Shown here: positions 25,669 to 37,658 of the stretch, one piece after another
How positions within the stretch are numbered: the first letter of the stretch is position 1
How the letters are laid out: every line of letters starts with the position of its first letter
DNA from: Talinum fruticosum
Lineage: Eukaryota; Streptophyta; Magnoliopsida; Caryophyllales; Talinaceae
Assembly: GCA_021018815.1 (NCBI GenBank)
Contig: JAITYX010000021.1
Span: forward strand, 2,261,001 to 2,325,000
DNA: 64,000 bases
Direction: 5' to 3'
The notes under the pieces: generated by a model
Database searches by the model: none
Seen by the model: the letters and a program-made list of their open reading frames with translations, nothing else
Told to the model about the DNA's origin: nothing
Position numbers and translations under genes: made by a program

Positions 25669-26330
25669 TGTTAGGAAATTAGCTCCACTCTAAACTTCAC
25701 TTAATAGGTGAATATAGAGCAAAAATGCGTAAGCGATTTAGGATGACAAAAACAATGACAAAAAATTAGAGTGGAAATTGAAAAATAGGAACGAGACAAG
25801 AATTTAACGTGGAAAACCCAAATCGGGAAAAATCCCGAACGGCACAAGCACAATGATTTCACTATTATGAGAGAGTACAATACGATCTCAAACCCGGAGC
25901 TCTTCTCAAACCCGAGATATCCCAATCTCACAACACTCTCCTCGTATGTGAGGATCATCAGAAAATTAATGCAAAGGAGCAGCACAGAGTTCCTCATGAA
26001 CAAGATGGTACTGCAATCTCCGTTGATAATACACCCTGAAACTTGGTGGAACATTGGTCGTTTCAGGCTCACTCAAGAAACAAAGATGTTTAGTCACTTA
26101 TTTATATCATCCAGCAAAGGCAACATTTTGGAAATACAAGTTTCATTAGATATTAAGTACAGGTTAACATTTATTCAGGAAGATTATATGAATTTCTCCT
26201 GCTTCACCATGTAAGAGAAGTACACTATGAGGGCATAAGGTTTCTCTGCATATAGTCATCGATCAAAAACTCCTGAAATAAACTACAAAGAGTTAAAGAA
26301 TTTCCATGTTTTTAAAGAACATCATAACGC
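25669..26330. repeat. LTR-retrotransposon LTR fragment (copia/TRIM-like)
   Basis: Starts TGTTAGGAAATTAGC and contains TTTAACGTGGAAAACCC and CGGGAAAAATCCCGAACGG, the kind of sequence seen in plant copia and TRIM LTRs. The motif GCGATTTAGGATGACAAAA recurs in shorter form at about 52219. The right limit is not clear. A related GCGGAAGCGATTAGGATC lies at about 26575. Confidence 0.4.
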
Positions 26331-27740
26331 ATTCAAGAGAAAAATTCAGGTAGGCTAAAGTGGTCACCTCTCAGATGGCGATTAACTGATAAAGTATCAG
26401 ATTCTACATTTTTTTAATACCCCTAATTGTAACTCAATGGCTTATAATATTAAATGAGTTTTCAAAACCATTGCAGCAGCTTCATAGACCCTTCTCATTT
26501 TTGGCAAAACTTATAAAGAACCTCTTGATATCTACATATAATGTAGGATATTAAGGACTGACCTTAGTAGTGCGGAAGCGATTAGGATCAATTGCTGTTC
26601 TATAGCCCATGAGCGAATTCCCGAGTCACGAACATGCTAGTCTGGTTGTATGTCCAATTTGCGAATGACCGGAATTATCCGGTATAGTGTACCGGCGGCT
26701 ACTAGAGTCACTGGAAACAACCATTTACAGTATAGGTATAAGTACACAGAACTGATGTTTCCCCTACAATTTTTGCTCATCCATTTTGATCAATTCAATG
26801 TGGATAATGCCTGTCATTGAATTGACTATGACTACCAATCGAGTAGTCGTGAATTCAGAATTCAATCTGTATAATTGGCTCATTTTTTTAGTTTAACTTA
26901 GTGCAATTTTTAGCCCATTAGAATTGGCTCATTTTTTTGTCAATCCAAAAATGACATTATCTGCAGAAATTTCTCACACCAACCAAGTGTTAATGTTTTC
27001 TTCACACAGAAAAGTATACCTCCACTGAGACAGAGAAAGAAGGGATTTTCATCTTTTGGGAGGAGGTAGGAGAGATGATCAAACAATGTAATAATGTCCA
27101 GCACATCATGAACATAAAAGATACATGCCTAGCTAATTCAATTGGCATATCTCTGAAGTGTTCAGCTCATTCAAAGAGTGAAATAAAATAGTGAAAAGGA
27201 ACCAACTTTATGCTTTTAAACAGTAAAGATGTTGCATAATGCGAACTCATCTGGGATAAAGTTGTGTATTATCCTTTAATCATGCAGTAATTGATTGGAT
27301 AGCGTGTCCGGTTTGCAATGCTTTATATGCAAAGCACGAATCAAAACTATAACATAATATGTCAAGACACTGCTGCTACTATTTGTATTTGGCCCTGGAA
27401 TATATGATCAGATCAGGGCTTTTACAACCTGGCAGCATTAGCTGGTTATATGATCTTGTATGGCTAAGTGAGGGGCTGAAACTAAAGAAGCACCGCCCCC
27501 CACCCCTAAAAAAAAAATACAAGTGACTGTACATAGTAGGATGATTCCAAAGTACCACCCTAGAGCTTTTGTTTTCCCTTAATGAAGTCAATATGTTCGG
27601 AGCGATAACATACAGTTACTCTGTTCTAGACCACCTTCTCACCCCCATACCAAAAAAGAGAAAGAAATCACTTCTGAAGGAGCTTGAAATGTATGTATGA
27701 GCAATCTTCCTAAGATTGACGTCAGGCTATCAAGTAAGAC
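26331..27740. other. Intergenic, probable repeat debris
   Basis: No gene recognised. It contains the GCGGAAGCGATTAGGATC motif related to the preceding LTR-like fragment and otherwise unremarkable AT-rich DNA. Confidence 0.35.
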
Positions 27741-27905
27741 AAAGATGGAATCTATGTCCATCAATCTATGTATACCAAAGAGCTGCTGAAGAAGTACAAA
27801 CTTCAAGATGCGAAACATGCAGTAACACCCATGAGTAGTAGAATAAAACTTGACTCAGACGAGAAAGGTAAAGCAGTAGAGCAGAAACTCTACCGAGGTA
27901 TGACA
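27741..27905 (+). pseudogene. Ty1/copia polyprotein relic (C-terminal RT part)
   Basis: The frame reads KDGIYVHQSMYTKELLKKY, then a DAKHAVTPMS block, KLDSDEKGK and KLYRGM. This is the conserved end of the copia reverse transcriptase just before RNase H. The flanks are frameless, so only about 55 codons survive. Confidence 0.8.
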
Positions 27906-28525
27906 ATAATGTCTGATGCTAACTCTAAACAAACTATCATAGTTAATATTAATCCTCTTTGTCTCACGCACAAAGGAAATGTTCCCTTGGGTCCCAAACT
28001 CTAAACCTTCCTATAATCAAATCTATTACTGAAACCTCAACTTGATGGCTAAATTGGGGAAAAGCCGGGCCCTTTCATCGGCATAAATAAACAATGGATT
28101 GCAGCTTAATTAAATGCTATATTCCATGCTTGATGTGTGGCTTGTGCATGGTTGCATACATCACGCAATGACTTTAAAAACTGCGCATAGTAGCGTGAAT
28201 TAGCATCAACCTCTCCCCGAAACTTGACCCCATATGGATCCGCCCAAGAATCTGATCATCATTTCTATGTTTCACTAATTTTTTTGAAAATTTCTGAGAT
28301 TGTTTATTCATTTTTTCTTCAAATTACAGCAGTCATCGATCACACAATATGATCCACGAGTATTGAGTCATGTCAAGAACAATCAAACCCCAGATCGATA
28401 ATGAAAAAGAGGAGAAAAAAAAAGAAACTAGTGCACTGAATGACACAGCTGAGGATAGGGTCGACTGGGGTGGTATAAACTATAAACTAGAAAGATATTC
28501 AATAATACATCGATCCAACATTGAG
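27906..28525. other. Intergenic between copia relic and GT34 gene
   Basis: No gene seen. The part next to 28525 should include the 3' UTR of the GT34 gene. Confidence 0.4.
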
Positions 28526-29811
28526 TCAGAGGGGCAGGAGTTGAACCCACGAGGAATTCCTGAAATCCGGATGAAAGTAGCCAAGATTGCTAAGCACTTG
28601 GTTATCTGCAAAGTTCAACGCCGTCTCCATACCTTCCCAGCAAGCCTCGCCGGAATAAATCTCGTTGTGATCCCCAGTGCATGGCTCGCACCCTGTAAAA
28701 TGCGTGACGAAAGGCCTTCTCCAGCTCCCGAACCCATATCCTCCGGTGTCAACCCCCTTTAGATACTCCTCCCACTCCTTCCGATACCCTTGGCCGCCTT
28801 TCTCCGCGTGCCTCCGACTCAACCGCCGCTCTAACCGCTCTATCTCGGCGTATTTCCGGCTGACATTCTCAAACTTTCCCACTATCTCCACCCAATACCC
28901 TTGAAAGTAGTACTCGCTCTCTAGGTACACTTTCTCCCCCACTTCTCTCTCTCCTCCACCAGGAGGTACTCCAACGCCGTCTGGTCGTCGGATTCTGGGT
29001 ACCTTTTGTCCTTGAAGATTGACATTTCTGCTTCGCCCCATTTCTTGTAGTCCGGGCTCTGGGGCCCGAATTCAACCCACCGGGAAATCAGGTCCATGGA
29101 CCACTGGCAGTTCCGGATCAGGAACACGCCGGCGTTGACTCCGGTCCAGGACCTCTTCTCGTACAAAACGTCCGGCCACCCGTTGACCACGAGATTATGG
29201 TTTCGGTACTTTTCTAATGGAAGGTTAAAGTCCATATCAGTAATGGCGGCGTCCGAGTCCACCCACCAAATCCACTCGGTTTCCGGATGGGCAATCATGG
29301 CAGCCCGAATTGCGGCGTACTTGGCCCAGAATGAGGGCATATTCGGGTGGAGCAAAACGTTGTTGTAGAAGATGTCGTACCCGTGGATCCGACAGTAGTC
29401 TACCTTGTTCTTGAAGAGCCTCAGAAGGAGGTGGTCTCCGGTCGGGTTCGTACACGGGCCGGGTTGGGACCCTGTTACCAACAAGACCCGGTCTCTAGAA
29501 CCCGAGAAAGTTTGACTTATGGACATCCACTGCCGGCGCTTCTCGTCCCAGTTCCGGACTGGTTGCTCTAGGGAGTAGCTGAGATCCGGGTCGTGGTAGA
29601 AGGTGGTCGGGTCGGGTCGGGGCCCAGATTGGAGATTGGAGGGGAAGGAGATGGGGTTTGGGGAAGCAGGGTTAGTGAAGGTCCAGAAAGACCAGACGAA
29701 GAGGAGGGCGACCAAGGCTCCGGTTGCGAAAATGATCACCGGCGATGATTTCCACCGGCCCAAGATGACCTTGGACATGTTGGGGGTTTCCATCGCCAAC
29801 GTTTCCACCAT
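28526..29811 (-). CDS. Glycosyltransferase family 34 protein (galactomannan galactosyltransferase/XXT-like; one apparent frameshift)
   Basis: GT34 enzymes are Golgi type II membrane proteins that add xylose to xyloglucan or galactose to galactomannan. This intronless gene has a short cytosolic end, one membrane anchor at about residues 20-40 (FATGALVALLFVWSFW), then the catalytic domain with VLLVTGSQPGPCTNP, KNKVDYCRIHGYDIFY, WIWWVDSDAAITDM (the DxD metal site) and NLVVNGW. The C-terminal half has YFQGYWVEIV and PFVTHFTGCEPC. The halves lie in two frames that join at a C5 run at 28936-28940, within EREKWG. One added base gives 1287 nt and 428 residues, the usual family length. The start chosen is MVETLAMETP; an in-frame ATG at 29847 lies in the leader. 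The sequence around the DxD resembles GTL6/7-GMGT members at least as much as XXT1/2, so the sugar transferred is not assigned. Confidence 0.92.
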
Positions 29812-31465
29812 GTACGATCTCTCTCTCTCTCGTTTTTCTATCAACAAGGTGGGAATTTATAGGAAGAGAGGTAATTAGAAGCTTTGTCTCTGTACTGGAC
29901 TGACTAAGATCAGTAGGGCCCTAAAAGCAATAGAGTCAACGGTCAGATATAGTAGAGGTGATTTGATATCAGGACACGTGTAATTCAATGCTTAACATTT
30001 TAGGCTTAAGTTTATTCACAGATAGTAAGAACTCACTTTGATTTGCTTCCAAATGTCACATAAACAAGAGAGTTGCTTCCCTTTTATTATCTATTGCCAA
30101 TGGTAGTAGCATATAAGAGTTGCTTCACAATAATTTATATTATAAATGAGTCTCATATAAAATATTTTATGAATATAATTATTCCTCTATCTTCCCTTTT
30201 CCTTCTCTCTCCTCTTTTTTTCTCTCTCTCCTCTTTTTCTGCCTTGGTGAGTTGTTCCAAGGAGTTGCTCCATGGAGCAACTCTACGGAGAAACTCCTTA
30301 GAGTTGCTCCACCTCAATCCCACCCCCTTTTTTAAAATTGGAGATAGCCTTAATACTACTCTATCGCTATAAAAATGTCAATTATTCCTATTTTAGATAA
30401 CCTAAAATAATGTCTGTTTTTTTAAAAAAATTGAAACTTAAAATTTACAAATATTTCTAACTATTCTTATTTTAAATAATTTTTTTAAATTTAAATACCA
30501 AAAATGTTACTGATATTTTATTTGTGGAAGAGATTAATCTATTAACACTTTTTAAAATACGTGCTGCTTATTTGATAATCATTTGTAATCTTATTTTATG
30601 AGTCTAATTGTTTTTTCATGGATATAAAATCACATGCCCTTAAAAAGTTTTTTTAAAAAACAAAGACTGATAAGGAAAGATCACATTCAAATTCAAAGTG
30701 AATAGATAGTAGAGTGAGGAAAGTTTGATCCGATACGACAACATGATATAAACCCGATCTGAGATTATAAACACAAAAACAAACCTAATACGATCTCAGC
30801 TCGAAGTCGACATAAAATTAGTCGTTTAACATAAAAATATATTATTTTTAATTTTTAAATAAATCTAAATTATTTTAAAGATTGATATAAACTTGATCCA
30901 ATTATTAAATAAATCAACATGAATAATCCGTTTCTTAACTGTATGTGGAAGCAATTAAACAATCATAAGTGAATTAATTAGTTATTACTGTTTATTACGC
31001 TAACAACAATATTATGGATAGTTTAACCCCCACGTTCTGCGACCGGCGCTTCATGATAAAGCAAATCTAGTTAGGAAGGAATGCCCTAAATGGCTTAATT
31101 ATCTCTGGTGGTAGGTAGCGGGCCTTAATCTATCAATTTAATTCGCTATAATTTGATGCTGATATTATTCTTACATTGCTTACCTACAAGGATAATATTT
31201 ATCCATTTATTATTCTTCAAAGAGAATTTTCCCATTTTATATATAAATAAATTATAATATACAGATTCTCATGTCACAATACCTTTTTCAATAATCCAGT
31301 AGTGACATATATATTTTTAAAAAGTTAAAGTCAGCTATCTAACCACATGAGTCATGAAGAATGCCCACGGCATTACTCATATTTTAAAAAAAAATAAATT
31401 GATGAAGGGTATAATCTCTTTTGAATCGCGAGTGTTTAACATAAAATTCTTGTCAATAAATGCGT
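29812..31465. other. Intergenic region upstream of GT34
   Basis: Leader with a (TC)n tract at 29819-29832 and the promoter region. Around 30076-30320 several GAGTTGCTYC motifs recur (for example GTTGCTCCATGGAGCAAC, a palindrome), suggesting a small MITE. The rest is AT-rich without features. Confidence 0.4.
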
Positions 31466-31965
31466 TGTTAGGATCGGTGGTTTACTCTCACAAACAATAA
31501 TAAAAGAACAAGAAGAAAAGATTGAACAAGATATAAGAATTTTAGGTGAAAAACCCAAACCAGAAAAAAACAAAAACCAAAACAATTCACTGTAATTTGG
31601 TAGCTTTACAAGCTAGAACACCTTTCTGCAGTTAACAATAGAGGCCTATAGGTAATTATATAGCTATAAAACCGAGCCATACAAGCAAGAAACGCTTAAA
31701 AACGGATGAAAACGGCAGAACCTCGAAAAGGCACGGCCCTTGTCGGCTGACATTGCCTGCCCATGTTTGCTGCTCGTGCCGGTTGCTGGCTGGTTGGTCA
31801 TTGTTTCCTTCGAGCAACACAGTCCATACATCTTGCTTCGATAGTGTCAGTTGTTCCAAGCCTCGAATCATAATTTTCCCGAGCCCGAACACCCATTAAA
31901 TTCCACACAACCCTGCATACATTTATTAGAATTCGAACTTGCTGCATTCTCCTCCTTAACATGGT
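31466..31965. repeat. Solo-LTR-like fragment
   Basis: Begins TGTTAGGATCGGTGGTTTAC, contains TTTTAGGTGAAAAACCC, and ends near CCTCCTTAACA, giving TG..CA termini over about 500 bp. The opening resembles the LTR-like fragment at 25669. No flanking 5-bp duplication was found, so this is tentative. Confidence 0.4.
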
Positions 31966-32365
31966 GAGGTTACTATCATATCAACTAACACTTTATTGCA
32001 TGAAAACATTACTCTTATATGATAAATACTATCGAGTTTGAATGACACTGATGTTCAGTAGATTATGGAGAGGAAATTCAGATACCCTACCATTGAAAAA
32101 GATCAAGAACTAAAAAACCTTCAATACCTTTCATATGTATTGATCTACAAGGAGATCAGTTACCAATAATTCTTTTCTTGCAATAGCTTCTTACCCCCCT
32201 TCTTTTCTTGCAATAATTCTTTTCGTAACTATTGATAATTATGTTCTTTTAGCTAATTCCATAATCCCCGCCCCTCTTCTCCCAGTAAATACAATATTTA
32301 GTCACGTCTAGAAAACATATACAATTACCTATATATGCTAACTATGACTTGTTCTCGCAATATTG

Positions 32366-33968
32366 TCAAGTTGAGCAACCTTCTAAGTCTCTCCACTGCA
32401 GATAGATCAACCCTGCTCGATAATGGGTGTATGCCCCGGCAACAACTAGCACATGGAAGAGCTGGTGACTCGATCCGGCAATGTCAAATTTCCCAGGCAT
32501 CCACCGCTCTGGAACCCTTGTGGCATAAACCAAGGCCCCAATCAAATAAAACGTCCCCATCAGAATCTCATACCCAGTTGTGTGGAGTGCTTCGGGTTGG
32601 TGCCAAAATAAGACTTGTTTGTGTAGGACTGGCAAAATCCCGGACAAGCCCATGCCTGCAAAGAGCGATACTCTTATGATTCGAAACTCAGGCTTCTGGA
32701 AGGTTGGGACGAGAGAGAAGAAAACGGTTGCAATCCCCAGGAGGGTAATGAAACCCATGTAGAGATTGCAGAAGAAGGGGAAACACATGAAGGAGTAGTA
32801 GACCGGAGGGTAAAATGAGGTTGAGATGAGTGCCGCGATTCCTGCATAGTCTAGCCTCAGCATGATGTATGACACACGCTCTGAGTGGCAAGATAACATG
32901 TGACACATGCTACTTGCTAACAAGCAGAACATCACTCCACCCATGAACGCGAAGAATGGCCACCGCGTTATTGGCCTCCTAGCTAGAGGTGCTATGATGT
33001 TCGCCAATTCCTCCTTCACACTATGCTGCATCAAGTTAATCACACTATCATTTCATTTATAGTTGTTGGAATAGGGTCTTAATTACAGAAATGTAAAAGA
33101 GAGGAGCTTAATTACCGGAAGGCAAACAACAGTATGGTTTCCATTAGGAAAACGCTCGTGCAAATAGTTAGAGAAATGGTCCAAAACGTGCCAGCCTGAG
33201 GGCAAGGATTGAAGCATATTCATGGATGACAACGTGGTTTTGAGTTCTTCACGTAGCTTATGGAGATCCGACATGGTTGGCAACGAAGGGAGGCAGGTGT
33301 GTAGATCTGCCTGTTTGAGGACGTCAGGAAGGTGTTGAAGAGAGTGAAGATCCACAACCTTGGGAACCTTCATTGCAGTGTATATTGTCAAGCAAAGGAA
33401 AAGGAAGAATCCAATCAAATGGCTGCATCACCGTATTATAAATGTACGCGTATGTCAACACCCCAAAAGAAAAACAAACTTGATTCAGTAATCACGTAGA
33501 TAAAATCGACAACAGTAACATATCACATTAATCAAGAACTCAAAGCAAGACATCATGATATCGTTCCCTATTTTTTGATTCATATTTGTTTACTTGTTTC
33601 ACGTTATATGCAGGTGTTTAACCTATTAATTATATGTACATAAAGAACAAGGAATGACGAACAATGAGAGACACAAAAGAAATAAATTTGTATACGACAT
33701 GATGAGTAGGAAGCTAATAAGAGTTCAGTCTTACGTACGTCCAGACGTTTAAGGTCTCATTATGGAGGGAAAAGATGCTGAAGATGGCCTGTTTGACGGT
33801 CATTCTAGGCCTGTAATGACCTTTGATGTATTCATTGTCTCTTAGGTAGCCAGGCAATGAGTGATACTCAATCAGTTGTATCCTCACCTTCCTCCACAGC
33901 CTCTGCCCTTTTCCTTCCCTGCAAGTCCTGCTGCTCTCATTATCCCCATTTTCTCTGTCATCTCCCAT
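32366..33968 (-). CDS. HHP4: Heptahelical transmembrane protein 4-like (PAQR/adiponectin-receptor family)
   Basis: Plant HHPs are seven-helix membrane proteins of the PAQR family, linked in Arabidopsis to stress and hormone responses. Coding exons on the minus strand: 33968-33739, 33422-33116 and 33025-32366, joined by GT..AG introns, 1197 nt in all, or 398 residues without a break. The N-terminal part has YHSLPGYLRDNEYIKGHYR and HNETLNVWTHLIGF. The middle carries the plant-specific insert KVPKVVDLHSLQHLP. The PAQR metal-site residues are present: histidine in SSMCHMLSCHSERV, aspartate in LRLDYAGIAAL, and two histidines in GSSHQLFHVLVV. Hydrophobic helices fill exon 3. The start MGDDREN matches the HHP4 type; an upstream in-frame ATG at 33995 would add nine residues. 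Overall similarity points to HHP4 or its closest paralogue HHP5. Confidence 0.93.
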
Positions 33969-35545
33969 TTCTCTCCCTAGAATGCCATAACTCATGGGTC
34001 AAATTATACCCCCGATTTTCAGCCTCAAAATCAGAACACAAAATGAAGAACAGATTTATGGAGGAAGGAAAAATAATGTTATGATCTAGGCATCAGAATT
34101 CTGGTTGCTCAACACAGATGCAAAGATGCTATCCTTCAAATTTCATCTGTTTTCTCTTTCGCTTGTTGTCTTAGATTCCAACGAGCTTTGTCATTTTCCA
34201 CTTTCCTCCGCCAGGGAGAGAGTCAGAGAGAGAAATGTGGTTGATTTTTGGGAGGTTTGGGCTAGGAAAGACTCATTCTCTAAAAATTAACACGTCGCCT
34301 AAAATGATGGAGCACTTAGACTTGGTTTCCGTAGCGATGATGTTATATATTTGTCAAGTATGATGCTTTCTTTGGCAAGGGCATACAACATTGTACGATC
34401 TATCGACAACAATGTCATATACATCAATAATAATTATTCATCGTACTTTATGTGAAACTACAAACCATTTCCGCCATATTGGGTTATATTCATTGGTACT
34501 TTGAAAAAATAATCCGTGTTATAATCAAGAGCCCACATTTTATAAAATTTAAGTAAGAGTGTTGGATTTAAAATGAAGTATCATTTGAAGAGTGATGGGA
34601 GTATCTAAATTGGTCTTATACTTACCAAAAGCAGGAAAAAGACGAATGGGTTTTCGGTCCAAAAGTTAATCAAATGTTGCCTAAATAATGCATTTGGAAA
34701 GGCCCTACACGGGATGGACAAACTAACAACAGCCCATTAGCTAGCTAATCGGACGCCGCTAGAAAAACGATCACGCGCTCTGACCCCCCTGGCTAATTAC
34801 TTGATCCTAACACAATTAAATCGATTGAATATACTATAGACAATATGTATATTGTAGTGAAATACCTCACATTTTATATATTGATGTGCACATTAATGTC
34901 GATAAAAGTTAGCTAAAAGTACTCCAGTAATTTTCATTAAAATACTTTGGCCTTGGAATCATAGTAATTTTTAGATTGAGGGGGAAGGGAAGGGAAGGTA
35001 ATAAAATTAATTAACTTTATTTTTTAAAATGAAATGAGGAAGAACAAGGGGAGATGTTTCAAGCCCATTTTCCTTCATAATTTTATTCTTATTTCCCCCG
35101 GGGAAAGAGTCTCTCCTTCCCTTCCATATCTCATGTCTCATATAAAGATAATATTATTGGCTTTGTTTTCATTCATTTCTTCTCCGCTATCTTTCCTTCT
35201 GTTCCCCTTCCCTTCCCCTTTAGATTTAATGCAAATATAATGTAAATATCAAATCAAATATAGCTATGTCTTTAGGTTTAATATTCATGTGCCGAAAAAA
35301 CTTTTTATTAAAGTTATATTTGGTACAATTAAACTTTGGCTAAGTTCCATAATTTTACAATGATCTCATAGCATTACATGATAATTATACGAGTCGCTAG
35401 CAGCCGCAGGTCACCTTCGAATTTGAACATAGAAAGAGAACACAGAAAGCTTTGAGTTGATTTTACATAAATTTAAACTGATCCAAATTATTAACAATTT
35501 TGATGTAATGTAAATTTTACTGCACACAGCAGCAGTAAATGGTGT
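33969..35545. other. Intergenic between HHP4 and CPT-A
   Basis: HHP4 leader and promoter, then AT-rich DNA. A MITE-like element lies at about 34972-35227. No gene recognised. Confidence 0.4.
34972..35227. mobile_element. MITE-like inverted-repeat element
   Basis: The left end reads TTAGATTGAGGGGGAAGGG. The right end, reverse complemented, reads TTAAATCTAAAGGGGAAGGG. The imperfect terminal inverted repeats enclose about 250 bp of AT-rich non-coding DNA. The superfamily is not assigned. Confidence 0.45.
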
Positions 35546-36834
35546 TCATTTGCCGAAGCGCCTCTTATTGTTCTGAAACCAACGCAAAGCATGGAGGAAC
35601 TCGGCTTCAGTGAACTCAGCACTCAAGGCGTCAGAGAAGTATAGCTCAGAGTAGGAGGCTTGCCATAGGAAGAAGTTGCTGATTCTATTCTTCTTCCCAG
35701 TCCGGATCATAAGATCCGGGACTGGGACTCGGCAAATCCCGGTGGAAAGTTCGCTTTCTACCAGACCCTCGTCGACATCTTCCGAGTCGATTTCTCCAGC
35801 CATGACCTTCCTGCTAATGCGTCTCGTAGCATCCAGAATGTCCTCTCTCCCCCGTATGGTATCGCGTACATCATGTGTAGTGTTTTACCATTCTTCGTTG
35901 CCTCTTCCACTTTGTTTGATGCATCTTGGAACCACTTCGGAAGCTTCCATTTTCTCCAATTATCGACACTTTTACGCCTTGCCTGTTTAATTTGAATCAT
36001 TACTCTCACCTTATTAGTATGCTCTCTACACAACAAGAGATCTATCACAATTATATTATCGCATTTCAGAAATTACCTTATAAACTTGTCTAGATTTTCT
36101 TCCAAACTTTCTTTCAACTGCGTGAACATTATATTATTGGCTTCCTGCATATTGAGCAAACAGCTTGTTGACACGGCTTTAAAATAATTAGATATTGATC
36201 ATGACAAACTCTTGCAAGATAGAAAATTATATGTGAACCAATTAATTAGGGTTGAAGCACAGTTTTGGTGCGTTTTAGAGAGAGAGAGAGAGAGAGAGAG
36301 AGAAGGAAGGAGGGGGAGGGTGTTACTTACGTCGGTGCGTTTCCAGGTACAAGAAGCAAAGATGAACCAGGAGGCGGCAGGGATTCCGAGTTTGATGCAA
36401 AGGTCACCAAACTCGACGTATCCACGGTAGAAGGGCACGTATGTGAGCTCACCGTTGTTGTGCTTCTCACACCACCTCCGGTTCCCATCCAACGTCAGGC
36501 CTAGGTGCCTCGGCATCCAATCTGGTTGGAGCCCCGCCCTTTTCAAATACGCTTGGTCGAACCCCACCACCGGATTCTCATTTGCACCCTCCTCCAATTT
36601 TGTCGTAATGCCGAGATTGGTACTCGCGGTGGCATTCGGAGCGAGGGTGCTAAATGGGGTCGATGATGAAGAGTTGGATTTGCGATTGAGGTTGAATGTT
36701 TGAGAGGTCGGGGACTGGGCGAGTCCCAGTATTCTTGGCCTGGCGGAATGAGAGAGAAAGGAAGCCCAGTTACTGTTAACCCTACCCATCATTGGCATTG
36801 GCAGTGGTTGTGAATATTTTCCCAAACTAAGCAT
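35546..36834 (-). CDS. CPT-A: cis-prenyltransferase (short-chain, plastid-type; two apparent frameshifts)
   Basis: cis-Prenyltransferases join allylic and homoallylic diphosphates in Z configuration. Exons: 36834-36331, 36144-36077 (68 nt) and 35982-35546. The N-terminal 80 residues are Ser/Thr-rich and look like a plastid transit peptide. Motif I is LTLDGNRRW at about residues 114-121, with Asp116 the expected Mg/diphosphate residue. The next loop reads FASCTWKR instead of the canonical FSxENW. Exon 3 has PDLMIRTGKKNRISNF and SELYF, keeping the Glu that corresponds to E. coli UppS Glu213. Two 1-nt deficits break exon 3: an A4 run at 35950-35953 (coding GEKW) and a G5 run at 35849-35853 (coding YGGRED). 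With both added the length is 1011 nt, 336 residues. It is closest to CPT-D and -G. It could be a pseudogene if the shifts are real. Intron 1 carries an (AG)n tract. Confidence 0.88.
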
Positions 36835-37653
36835 CTTTCTCTTACCTCAAATTTCCTTTCTATCCAAATATCAAGACTTGACGCCATTAGAATCCCAGAG
36901 GGGACTTATTTATGCGCTGTCTGGGTTGGAGGAGGTTGATTAGTAAATTATAAGAAATTTGTAAAAACCCTCGTGAGAATCATGGGTTCTTTTTCCTTTT
37001 TATTTTACTGTTTCTTTTCTAATTTTACGTGTTGACGTGGACATTACTGTAAAAAAGTTAGGTAAAATTACTCCCTCCTTAAAATATTCATACAATAATA
37101 TTCACTAGAATATTATTGTCTTGGAATCATTGTCCACAATAGCATTGTTCCTACAAATACTCATGAAACATGGTTTAAAGGTTTATATCGTACAATCAAC
37201 GGTAAAGATAGAAACTAATATAACTTTCATGATCTCTCGTTTTATTTTAAAAAATAATAATATATGTTACATCAATCTTCGTTAACTATTCTGACATATA
37301 ACTCGATACTTAAAAACTAACAATACTCATAATATGAATTTTCTTTTAGAAGTGAAGTTGTAAATGTAAAATTGCAAATTAACAATGCGTTCGGATTGAA
37401 GGAAGGAAGGGGGAAGGCAGGAGAATGAAGTTATTTAACTTTATATCCTCTTCTCTGTGAAAATTAAACGAGCACAAGGGAGGGAGCGAAAATATTTCGT
37501 GTCATTCACCTCCGTAACCCCATTTTTATTTTCCTCTAAAATAAGGGAGAATGTGAAAAATCGAGGATTTTAAAGTTATTTCTCCTTCCTTGGTCTCCAC
37601 CTAGCATGTCTCATAATTACTTTGTATACGGTAGATATTGTTACTTGTAACAA
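36835..37653. other. CPT-A upstream region
   Basis: Promoter-side DNA, AT-rich. A segment at about 37385-37620 begins GCGTTCGGATTGAAGGAAGG and may be a MITE related to the one at 34972. No gene seen. Confidence 0.35.
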
Positions 37654-37658
37654 CGCAG

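Noticed and set aside
28523..28560. GGGGCAGGAGTTGAACCCACG, resembling a tRNA T-arm
   Set aside because: It sits at the 3' end of the GT34 coding sequence, and no cloverleaf could be built around it.
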